Assembly (NCBI GenBank): GCA_945882065.1
Contig: CAMCWI010000012.1
Location: forward strand, 1-32,360
Direction: 5' to 3'
Length of the DNA stretch: 32,360 bases
DNA from: Akkermansia muciniphila
Lineage (GTDB): Bacteria > Verrucomicrobiota > Verrucomicrobiia > Limisphaerales > JADLHS01
Made by a program: the position numbers and the translations under genes. Below the pieces are notes generated by a model. That model saw nothing but the letters and a program-made list of their open reading frames with translations. It searched no databases and had not been told where the DNA came from. Below are positions 23,413-30,278 of the stretch, one piece after another. The first letter of the stretch is position 1, and every line of letters begins with the position of its first letter.

Positions 23413-24459
23413 ATGTTGGCAGTTGAGTCAAAAATCACCCCGGCGCACTCTGTCGCCCCCACGCCCATCGGATCGTCTTCTTCTTGGAAGCAACTCGTTG
23501 AGCCGGTGGAGCCGTTTCTGGATGCGGTGACGAAGCGTCTGGCGGAACAGGTGAATGCTTTTGACCCCGCACTTTCTCAATACGCCGAGTACGCACTTAC
23601 CGGGAACGGCAAACATCTGCGCCCCACTTTGGTCGCACTTGCGGCAAATTCCATCGGGAAGATGAATGATTCCCACGTCACGGTCGCCGCTATCATCGAG
23701 ATGGTTCACCTAGCCACGCTCGTTCACGACGATGTCATGGATGAGGCGGAGATGCGGCGCGGCAAGCTGACGCTCGCGGCGAACTGGGGCAACGAGATCG
23801 CGGTTTTGTTTGGTGATTGTTTGTTTGCTCAAGCGTTGAAGCTGGCCGCCAGTTTCCCGACCCCGGAGATTTGCCGCGCTGTCGCTTCGGCCACGAACAC
23901 CGTTTGTTCCGGCGAAATTCTTCAGACTCGGCATCGGAAGAACTTTGAGTTGTCGCAGAAGGAATACTTTCGCGTGTTGCAAATGAAGACGGGTGAACTG
24001 TTCGCGTTGTCATGCGACATGGCTGCGTTTCTCGGCAACGCCACACCGTCGCATCGGACTGTGCTGCGCGAGTTCGGCATGGCGTTCGGCACGGCTTATC
24101 AGATTTACGACGATTGCGTGGATTTGTTTGGAACGGAGAAGCAGGCTGGCAAATCTCTGGGGACAGACCTCGCCAAAGGCAAGCTGACATATCCGGTGTT
24201 GCTAGCGTGGGAACGTGCGACGCCGGAGGATCGCGCCGCGCTGGAAGCACTGGTGCAAGACTGGCAGCCGGGGTCTTTCGCGACGGTGAACAAGTATTTG
24301 GCCAGGTATAAAACACTGGGGACGACGCTGGATTTGATTGAACGACATCTGGGGCAGGCCCGTCAATACCTGTGGTCGTTGCCAGAGTCGGTTGGACGCG
24401 CGGGTTTGCTGGGCGTGACAGACTTTCTGGCACAGCAAACGGCCGCGTTGTCAGAATGA
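23413..24459 (+). CDS. ispB: Polyprenyl diphosphate synthase (octaprenyl/solanesyl type)
   Basis: 348 aa, a trans-isoprenyl diphosphate synthase. Visible motifs: GNGKHLRP (64-71), the first Asp-rich motif LVHDDVMDEAEMRRG (DDxxD at 106-110) and the second IYDDCVDLFG (233-237), followed by GKSLGTDLAKGKLTYPVLLA. All substrate- and magnesium-binding aspartates are intact. The enzyme adds isopentenyl diphosphate units to make the long side chain of a quinone (ubiquinone or menaquinone); the chain length cannot be read reliably. Promoter directly abuts the ATG. The stop overlaps the following sigma-factor start as ATGA, an unusual partnership implying co-expression. Confidence 0.9.
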   Translation: MLAVESKITPAHSVAPTPIGSSSSWKQLVEPVEPFLDAVTKRLAEQVNAFDPALSQYAEYALTGNGKHLRPTLVALAANSIGKMNDSHVTVAAIIEMVHLATLVHDDVMDEAEMRRGKLTLAANWGNEIAVLFGDCLFAQALKLAASFPTPEICRAVASATNTVCSGEILQTRHRKNFELSQKEYFRVLQMKTGELFALSCDMAAFLGNATPSHRTVLREFGMAFGTAYQIYDDCVDLFGTEKQAGKSLGTDLAKGKLTYPVLLAWERATPEDRAALEALVQDWQPGSFATVNKYLARYKTLGTTLDLIERHLGQARQYLWSLPESVGRAGLLGVTDFLAQQTAALSE

Positions 24460-25124
24460 TCTCTATACTAGTGAGCACGACTGGATCGGAACCTGAACGG
24501 GAGGCAAAGTCGGCGGTGTCTTCGGACGCGCCGAAATCTGCCACCACCACCAACCGCGTCGAAGAAGACGCCATTGTGCAGCGCGCCCAACAGGGCGATC
24601 TCGCCGCTTACGACGAACTTGTGCGTCGGTATCAGGAGCGAATCTACGCCACGCTTTACCACATGACGTCCAATCACGAGGACGCGAACGATCTCGCGCA
24701 GGAGGCGTTCATCAAAGGTTATCAGGCACTCAAGTCGTTCAAAGGTGGATCAAGCTTCTATACTTGGGTCTATCGCATTGGCGTCAACAAGACGCTCAAC
24801 TTCCTCAAGTCCCGCAAAAATCGCTCGATGATGAGTCTGAACGATCTGGATTTCGATGCGGAGAAAGACCCGGACCTACTGGCGTTGATCTCGGATAAAA
24901 CACCACGTCGCGATGCGGTGCTGGCCGAGCTGCAAAAAAAAATGAACGAGGCCATGCTCAAGCTGTCAGAACAACACAGACTCGTGGTGACCATGCATGA
25001 TGTTCAAGGATTGGCTCACGAGGAGATCGCCGAGATCATGGAATGCAACGTCGGGACGGTGCGGTCGCGGTTGTTCTACGCGAGGCAGCAGTTGCAGGGA
25101 TACCTAGCGGATTATCTGAAGTAA
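24456..25124 (+). CDS. RpoE-like ECF sigma factor
   Basis: 222 aa from the ATG at 24456, which overlaps the ispB-like stop (ATGA); further upstream starts lie inside that gene. After a Ser/Thr-rich N-terminus of about 35 residues come sigma region 2 (YDELVRRYQERIYATLYHMT…DANDLAQEAFIKGYQALKSFKGGSSFYTWVYRIGVNKTLNFLK) and region 4 (LSEQHRLVVTMHDVQGLAHEEIAEIMECNVGTVRSRLFYARQQLQGYL). A complete group-4 sigma factor, acting in the cytoplasm with RNA polymerase. The next gene, 14 bases downstream, encodes a single-helix membrane protein that may be its regulator. Confidence 0.93.
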   Translation: MISILVSTTGSEPEREAKSAVSSDAPKSATTTNRVEEDAIVQRAQQGDLAAYDELVRRYQERIYATLYHMTSNHEDANDLAQEAFIKGYQALKSFKGGSSFYTWVYRIGVNKTLNFLKSRKNRSMMSLNDLDFDAEKDPDLLALISDKTPRRDAVLAELQKKMNEAMLKLSEQHRLVVTMHDVQGLAHEEIAEIMECNVGTVRSRLFYARQQLQGYLADYLK

Positions 25125-25138
25125 CAAAGAGACGTAAT

Positions 25139-25669
25139 ATGAGTGCTGAAAACCAAGATCAAGATTTTGAAAAGTTGCAGCAGTTGCTCAAGCTCAAGCG
25201 CCATGAGTCGCCGCCGCCTCGCTTCTTCAACGACTTCTCCTTTCAAGTCACCGCCCGCATCCGCGCCGGTGAAGGCGTGCGCAAGATTGAAGACTTCGAG
25301 GACGTCGTCGCGCAAGCACCGTGGTTGTATCGCATCTGGAAAGCCATCGAGGGCAAGCCAGCCGTCTCCGGGTTGTTCGCGGCGGCGGTATGTGGAGTAT
25401 TGATTGCGGGAATTTTCTACGTGGACAACACCGCTCCGACCATGCCGTCCCTCGTCACAAACCAGCCAGAAGCACCCGCAGCGGATCCTGAAGCCGGAGT
25501 TTCTGGCGGTCTGCTCGCTGGGTCATCGCAGTCTGGCAACAGCATGAGTCCCACGGCTGTGATGCCGGGATCGCAACCGTCGCTGTTCAACAATGTTCTC
25601 GCATTGCCGACTACGGCAATAAACTTGATCAACTTCAAGCCTCACAATCTGACAAACGGCTTCAAATAA
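25139..25669 (+). CDS. Membrane-anchored putative sigma-factor regulator
   Basis: 176 aa from the ATG at 25139. N-terminal cytoplasmic part of about 75 residues, charged, with FEKLQQLLKLKRHESPPPRFFNDFS and a helical segment; one membrane helix (about 76-95, GLFAAAVCGVLIAGIFYV); then a low-complexity Pro/Ala/Ser-rich exported tail. No His-x3-Cys-x2-Cys zinc anti-sigma motif is present. Position right after an ECF sigma gene and the single-pass layout suggest an anti-sigma factor of a non-zinc type, but this is inference only. The cluster ends at a strong terminator 14 bases after the stop. Confidence 0.6.
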   Translation: MSAENQDQDFEKLQQLLKLKRHESPPPRFFNDFSFQVTARIRAGEGVRKIEDFEDVVAQAPWLYRIWKAIEGKPAVSGLFAAAVCGVLIAGIFYVDNTAPTMPSLVTNQPEAPAADPEAGVSGGLLAGSSQSGNSMSPTAVMPGSQPSLFNNVLALPTTAINLINFKPHNLTNGFK

Positions 25670-25682
25670 TTTCACTCACAAC

Positions 25683-25719
25683 CAAAACAGGCGCGGCAAG
25701 ATTTGCCGCGCCTGTTTTG
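25683..25719. terminator. Strong bidirectional intrinsic terminator
   Basis: Perfect 17-bp stem, CAAAACAGGCGCGGCAA with its complement, around a 3-base loop (25700-25702). It gives a T-run on each strand (TTTT on plus, and the same on minus). It closes the sigma-factor operon on the plus strand and the CvpA-like gene on the minus strand. Confidence 0.93.
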
Positions 25720-25794
25720 TTGAAGCCAAGCTCAACCGGATTCCGAAGAGGAGCCGCTAATCTGCGCTGATCATCCCTAATTCCGGTTACGTCC

Positions 25795-27018
25795 TCAATC
25801 TTCCTTCGTGAACGCGATGGCCGCTCCCTCACCTTGAATCATGAGACGATTGCCTTCAAACTTGGCGGTGCGCTTGTCCGTGCCGCCTTCGAGGGTGAAT
25901 TCGTAACTCGTTGTCCCGTCCGCCTTCCATTCGCCCTTCAGATCTTTCAGTTCAGCGGCAGATGGAAAACCGGGAAGCAATTTTCCCGGCGCAAAACTTT
26001 TTATCGCGAGTGTCTTGTCCGGCGCAGCGACGACGACGCATTTGGCAAAACGCTCGTGCATCCAGGCTCTGATGCGCGCGGCTTCGCCGCCGCCGATGTT
26101 GGGCTTGATGCGACGATACGCGAGCATTGTCCCGCTAGAATCAAACCGCCAACGGCCCAGGATCGGATCGGAGTAAGCGGGATTTTGTGAAACGCCGTTG
26201 GTCAGGAAGTAGCCGATGTCTTTCAAGTCCGGCTTCAACGTGGACAAGGTCAGGCGGATCAATTCACCGTTGTTGAAGATAACTTTGGCGGAAGGATTTT
26301 GCAGCACTTCGCTGATGGTGCCGCCTTTGAGCCGGGTTTCGGCAAAGGTCGTGTCTTGGCCGAGTGCTTGAAATTCCGCCCGCTCGCCTAGCGAGAGAAG
26401 TCCTGGATAACGAATGAGCCGCGCTTCGAGCAGTGAATTCTGGAAGATCAATCCCGCAAAGTCTGCGGTGTCGTAGTAGGTGTCGCTGATCGAGGATGCG
26501 GCGCGACCGACGCGAGCCATGCCGGTGCTTTGGAGGTCGCGCCCCAGCTTGTTGATCAGGCGTAGGGCCTTGGAATCGCCTTCGGGTGACTTCAACTGAT
26601 AAGTCCAATAACTCAAGGCGTGAACGCACATGGAAAAAACCACGATGTAAGCGACGCCGTTCAACAACCCGAGGCAACCGCCGAGGCGCGAGTTCAAGCG
26701 TTCCCACAAGGCGAGCCGCAGGTCGCCCGCCTTGTATTTGTAATGAACATCCACCTTTTGATGTGTCAAGAAACCGCCGACCTTCACGAGCGTGAGCACG
26801 AGGAGAAATCCGAGCACGGGCGGCAACGCCCACAACAGGAGCGGGCTGGTGACGCCGAAGATGCCGAGCAGCGGGTTGAAAATATTTCCCGCGAGCGCGG
26901 CGAACATCACACCGAGGACGATGCCGATGAATGAGAAGCCCGCGCGGATGGATCCCTGTTGATAGCCGATGGCGGCGATGGACGGCAGCAATACGAGTAT
27001 GATCAACCAGATTGTCAT
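25795..27018 (-). CDS. CvpA family membrane protein with long C-terminal extension
   Basis: 407 aa. Residues about 1-150 carry four membrane segments in the CvpA pattern (IWLIILVLLPSIAAIGYQQG-x-I-R-A-G, GIVLGVMFAALAG, PPVLGFLLVLTLVKVGGFL, LGGCLGLLNGVAYIVVFSM). Typical CvpA is about 160-180 aa; here a soluble extension of more than 200 residues follows (ISDTYYDTADFAGLIFQ…, LKDIGYFLTNG, LGRWRFDSSGTMLAYRR and a terminal lipocalin-like WKADGTTSYEFTLEGG region). The known family member is tied to colicin V production and purine-gene linkage, with a broader membrane role. Function of the extension is unknown. Transcribed on its own; divergent from a GH43 remnant. Confidence 0.75.
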   Translation of the reverse strand: MTIWLIILVLLPSIAAIGYQQGSIRAGFSFIGIVLGVMFAALAGNIFNPLLGIFGVTSPLLLWALPPVLGFLLVLTLVKVGGFLTHQKVDVHYKYKAGDLRLALWERLNSRLGGCLGLLNGVAYIVVFSMCVHALSYWTYQLKSPEGDSKALRLINKLGRDLQSTGMARVGRAASSISDTYYDTADFAGLIFQNSLLEARLIRYPGLLSLGERAEFQALGQDTTFAETRLKGGTISEVLQNPSAKVIFNNGELIRLTLSTLKPDLKDIGYFLTNGVSQNPAYSDPILGRWRFDSSGTMLAYRRIKPNIGGGEAARIRAWMHERFAKCVVVAAPDKTLAIKSFAPGKLLPGFPSAAELKDLKGEWKADGTTSYEFTLEGGTDKRTAKFEGNRLMIQGEGAAIAFTKED

Positions 27019-27150
27019 GCGGGTAACTTAGGAATCGCCACGGTTAAAGGCACGAAGAAAATGTTTCAAGCTCGCCGCTGTTGCCACTGAAAGCAGCCAC
27101 GAACCATAATTCCTGCGTGATTCCCTCCAGAGGTTTTCCACACTCAACAC

Positions 27151-27533
27151 ATGAGTTTGAAGATGAGAGTTGCCGTTGTTGCTGTCGCGCTTGTGACGCA
27201 GTTTTCCCCCGCTCACGCGCAGCCCACCAACGCCGACGCACCGGTTTATCTCTTCAGCACGTTCAAAGAAGGCGAGCAGGACGGACTTCGCTTTGCGTTT
27301 AGTTACGACGGTTATCACTGGAGCAATGTGCCCGGACTTTTTCTCAAGGCGCATGTGGATGGCAAGATAATTCGCGATCCGAGCATCACGCGCGGGCCGG
27401 ACGGGACATGGCATCTGGTCTGGACTTCGGCATAGAAGGGCAACAACGGAATCGGCTACGCGCACAGCAAAGACCTCGTGCATTGGTTACGAACAGAACT
27501 TTATCCCCGTGATGGCGCATGAGCCGATGGAGC
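27151..27533 (+). pseudogene. GH43-like glycoside hydrolase remnant
   Basis: The frame from 27151 starts with a signal peptide (MRVAVVAVALVTQFSPAHAQ) and continues APVYLFSTFKEGEQDGLRFA…SYDGYHWSNVPGLFL…IIRDPSI…GPDGTWHLVWTSA, characteristic of the beta-propeller start of GH43 arabinosidase/xylosidase-type enzymes. A TAG then interrupts (27433-27435). Reading on, KGNNGIGYAHSKDLVHW continues in the same frame, and EQNFIPVMAHEPM follows in another frame, so at least one premature stop and one frameshift exist. The remaining two-thirds of the gene are absent. It is a 5' fragment of a secreted plant-polysaccharide enzyme. Confidence 0.85.
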
Positions 27534-27557
27534 GCGGATTTCTGCCCGCGCTTTTTG
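27531..27557 (+). terminator. Terminator-like hairpin after GH43 remnant
   Basis: Stem AGCGCGG (27531-27537) / CCGCGCT (27546-27552), loop of eight bases, followed by TTTT G. Good form on the plus strand. It sits at the break point of the GH43 fragment and upstream of the nitronate monooxygenase-like gene. Confidence 0.45.
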
Positions 27558-27748
27558 TTTATCGCAATATCAGCGGTGAGAATTTTCGTTCCATAGAACT
27601 CCACAGGCAGCGAATGAATGGATTTTGGCAAAATACGGTTAGCCGTGCCGGTTGCCTTCCTGAAACGCTCCACCTAGCGTTTAATCGCGCAGGTTTGTCA
27701 CGTATCCATCCGTCGGAGCGAAAACAATGCCCGGTCTGGTGAGTTCCG

Positions 27749-29218
27749 TTGTCTCAATCGCGCGACTGTGTTTCCAAAAACGGTCAGATCATTTTGAAAA
27801 ATCCATTGATCATACAGGGCGGCATGGGTGCTGGCGTTTCTGATTGGCGACTCGCGCGTGCTGTTTCGTTGACGGGTCAGCTAGGGGTGGTTTCCGGCAC
27901 GGCGGTCGCGTGCATCCTGGCCCGGCGGCTGCAACTCGGCGATCTCGATGCCCGGATGCGGCATGCATTGGAACATTTTCCCGTGTCCGGCGTGGCGGAG
28001 AAAATTCTCGCGGACTACTACATTCCCGGCGGTAAATCGCCGGGCACGCCATTCAAACTGACGCCTCTGCCAAGCCTGCAATCGGGACATGACTACGAAG
28101 CATTGACCGTCGCAGCAAATTTCGTGGAAGTGTTCCTCGCCAAGGAAGGTCACGACGGATTGGTGGGCATCAACTTCCTAGAGAAAATTCAGTTCCCGAC
28201 CTTGCCTTCGATCTTTGGAGCGATGTTTGCGGGTGTGGATTATGTCCTGATGGGTGCGGGCATTCCTCGCAGCATTCCTGGCGTGCTCGACTTGTTGGCG
28301 AAGGGGCAAGCGGTGGAATTGAAGATTGATGTGGAAGGCGCTTTGCCGGGAGAAGAATTTCTTTCCAAGTTCGCCCCAGCGGTTTTCTGTGATGGGAACG
28401 CTCCGACTTTGAAGCGTCCGCTCTTTCTCGGCATCGTCGCTTCGGCAACGCTCGCCATGACACTCGCGCGGAAATCCAACGGCAAGGTGGATGGATTCAT
28501 CGTCGAAGGCGAAACTGCTGGAGGACACAACGCCCCTCCGCGTGGCGCGCTGCAATTGAGTGCCGAGGGCGAGCCTGTTTACGGCGCACGCGATGTGTGC
28601 GACTTGGACAAAGTTCGCGAACTAGAACTCCCGTTCTGGCTGGCGGGTTCGTATGGAGACCCGGACAAACTTGCTGAAGCACTGAGCCTCGGTGCGGCTG
28701 GAATCCAGGTCGGCACGGCGTTCGCGTTCTGCGAAGAATCCGGCATCCGCTCTGACATCAAACAGCAAACGCTTCAGCTCAGTCGCGAAGGCAAAGTCCG
28801 TGTGTTCACCGATCCGCTCGCTTCGCCCACCGGTTTTCCGTTCAAGGTTGTTCAACTCCCGGGCACACTTTCGGATGATGTAGCAAATGGTCCACGGACG
28901 CGTCTCTGTGATCTTGGCTATCTCCGACACGCCTATCGAAAAGAAGACGGCACGCTCGGCTATCGCTGCCCTGCAGAGCCGGCGGAAGATTTTATTCACA
29001 AAGGCGGCGAACCAGATGAAACCAAAGGTCGTCTCTGCGTCTGCAACGGACTCGTTTCCACCATCGGTCTCGCACAAATTCGATCTGCGACCGCGCGTGA
29101 TTTGCCATTAGTCACAGCCGGGAATGACGTGGCGCAAGTCGCCCGTTATCTGCAACCGGGCTGTGATTCCTATACTGCTGCTGAAGTCGTGGATTATCTT
29201 TTGGCAAAGACCCGCTGA
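27749..29218 (+). CDS. Nitronate monooxygenase / 2-nitropropane dioxygenase-like flavoprotein
   Basis: 489 aa from a TTG at 27749; no ATG is in frame before residue 26, so the start is uncertain (other TTG codons at 27794 and 27806). FMN-binding TIM-barrel features: LIIQGGMGAGVSDWRLARAV near the N-terminus, GLVGINFLEKIQ, MGAGIPRSIPGVLD, FIVEGETAGGHNAPPRG (about 250-266) and LSLGAAGIQVGTAFAFCEES. The C-terminal extension has several cysteines (LCDLGYLRHAYRK, YRCPAEP, GRLCVCNG), as in the longer members. The family oxidises nitronates or reduces quinone-like or enoyl substrates with FMN; substrate here is unknown. It is intact although remnants of sugar-degrading genes lie on both sides. Confidence 0.82.
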   Translation: MSQSRDCVSKNGQIILKNPLIIQGGMGAGVSDWRLARAVSLTGQLGVVSGTAVACILARRLQLGDLDARMRHALEHFPVSGVAEKILADYYIPGGKSPGTPFKLTPLPSLQSGHDYEALTVAANFVEVFLAKEGHDGLVGINFLEKIQFPTLPSIFGAMFAGVDYVLMGAGIPRSIPGVLDLLAKGQAVELKIDVEGALPGEEFLSKFAPAVFCDGNAPTLKRPLFLGIVASATLAMTLARKSNGKVDGFIVEGETAGGHNAPPRGALQLSAEGEPVYGARDVCDLDKVRELELPFWLAGSYGDPDKLAEALSLGAAGIQVGTAFAFCEESGIRSDIKQQTLQLSREGKVRVFTDPLASPTGFPFKVVQLPGTLSDDVANGPRTRLCDLGYLRHAYRKEDGTLGYRCPAEPAEDFIHKGGEPDETKGRLCVCNGLVSTIGLAQIRSATARDLPLVTAGNDVAQVARYLQPGCDSYTAAEVVDYLLAKTR

Positions 29219-29233
29219 ACCGTCAGTGGATAT

Positions 29234-29431
29234 TTGATCGCAGGGGAGACAGCACTTCTGATCTATCGAATGATCAACCAAGCCGAGAAGCCCGGTTACG
29301 GTTATCAGATCAACAAAGGCGCGACGAGTTTGACGGAGGCGTGGGACGCGACGTCAGTGAACCCTGTCACGGAATGCGGCAAACCACTGGAGCAGACGAG
29401 CGGCGTGAAGCTGTTGCTGCTCCGCAGCTAA
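29234..29431 (+). pseudogene. Alpha-L-rhamnosidase (GH78-type) remnant
   Basis: The frame reads GETALLIYRMINQAEKPGYG…YQINKGATSLTEAWDATS, which matches the end of the (alpha/alpha)6 barrel of bacterial rhamnosidases (…GYGYQL-x-x-GATSLTEAWD). It then jumps to VTECGKPLEQTSGVKLL, a piece of the C-terminal beta domain, with the part between deleted. No start of the gene is present and the frame opens at a TTG. Only two short C-terminal pieces remain, so it is dead. Confidence 0.75.
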
Positions 29432-29455
29432 AACCACGGTGGAAACACTCTGAAC

Positions 29456-29845
29456 TCACTTCGCCGCCGCGGTCTTGGCTTCCTGCTTCGCTTCCCACTC
29501 CTTGATGGACTTGCTTACGTTGTGTCCAGCGGCGTCGAGCACCGGTTGATCTTGTCTTTGTAGGTCTGGAAGCAAGTGTCGAGAACATCGTGTCGAGCGC
29601 TTCATCGCGGGCGCGCAACGAACGATACTGCGCCTTGATCGCGTCCTGCACGCGGCCCGCTTTGGTGGCGTCATTCAAGCCAGCGAGCCGAGGATGTTTG
29701 TGGCGCGCTTCTCGATGGTCTGGGAATAAACCTCCTCGCGCTCGGCAGCGGTGAACGGCTCGGTGACTTGTACGGAGGCGGGATGGACTACCAAGCTCGT
29801 CGCAGAAATGATGAACGCTAGCGCGATGTGCTTTGTGGTTTTCAT
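29456..29845 (-). pseudogene. DUF3826-like secreted protein, frameshifted and internally deleted
   Basis: The ATG at 29845 opens a signal-peptide-like start (MKTTKHIALAFIISATSL). It continues TAAEREEVYSQTIEKRATNILGSL and stops; the next frame gives LNDATKAGRVQDAIKAQYRSLRARDEALDTMF, then another gives FQTYKDKINR and a last one LDAAGHNVSKSIKEWEAKQEAKTAAAK. Joined, these are the N- and C-terminal parts of a DUF3826 protein (normally about 220 aa), with the centre missing and three frame changes. DUF3826 genes often sit in pectin or rhamnose utilisation loci, in agreement with the GH43 and rhamnosidase remnants next door. Confidence 0.65.
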
Positions 29846-29894
29846 GGCCGAATTCTAGCACCTCGGATTTTGCCGTCCATATCAAAGCCGGGCG

Positions 29895-30278
29895 TCAAAT
29901 CCTCTCACGTCCGCCGTAGCCGGTTTCCAGATCGTGCCAGAACTCGATGTTGTCCTCGCCGAGTTCCCAACACAGAAAAACCTCCCGGCCACCGATAATC
30001 GCCGGAAAATCCAGAAGTCCACGTTCGATGTCTTTGATGTGGATGTCGCGTTTCTGAAATTCTCCCAGCAACACCTGCATGTCCGCGAGCGTGCGGATCG
30101 AGCGGTTCACGAGATCGCCGCCGATGTCGTTGCCCGGTAACATGAGCGACGTGAGGCGTTTGTCCGCGTGTTCGAGGGTGGAACGCATTTCGTTCAAGCG
30201 CGCCAGCCATGTCCGCACTTGCGGCAACAAGGCTTCAGCTTCTTCGCGTGTGTAATGTTTTTCAAAACGATGATTCAT
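29895..30278 (-). CDS. DUF2203 family protein
   Basis: 127 aa. It follows the DUF2203 pattern: F-x-x-x-YTREEAEALLPQVR at the start, a helical centre (RLNEMRS…NRSIRTLADMQVLLGEFQKRDIHIKDIERGLLDFPA) and the end GGREVFLCWELGEDNIEFWHDLETGYGGRE. The conserved G-L-x-D-F-P-x and C-W-x-x-G-E-x-x-I-x-x-W-H are visible. No function is established for the family. The ATG (30278) overlaps the stop of the TPR lipoprotein gene as ATGA, implying coupled translation. Confidence 0.88.
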   Translation of the reverse strand: MNHRFEKHYTREEAEALLPQVRTWLARLNEMRSTLEHADKRLTSLMLPGNDIGGDLVNRSIRTLADMQVLLGEFQKRDIHIKDIERGLLDFPAIIGGREVFLCWELGEDNIEFWHDLETGYGGRERI

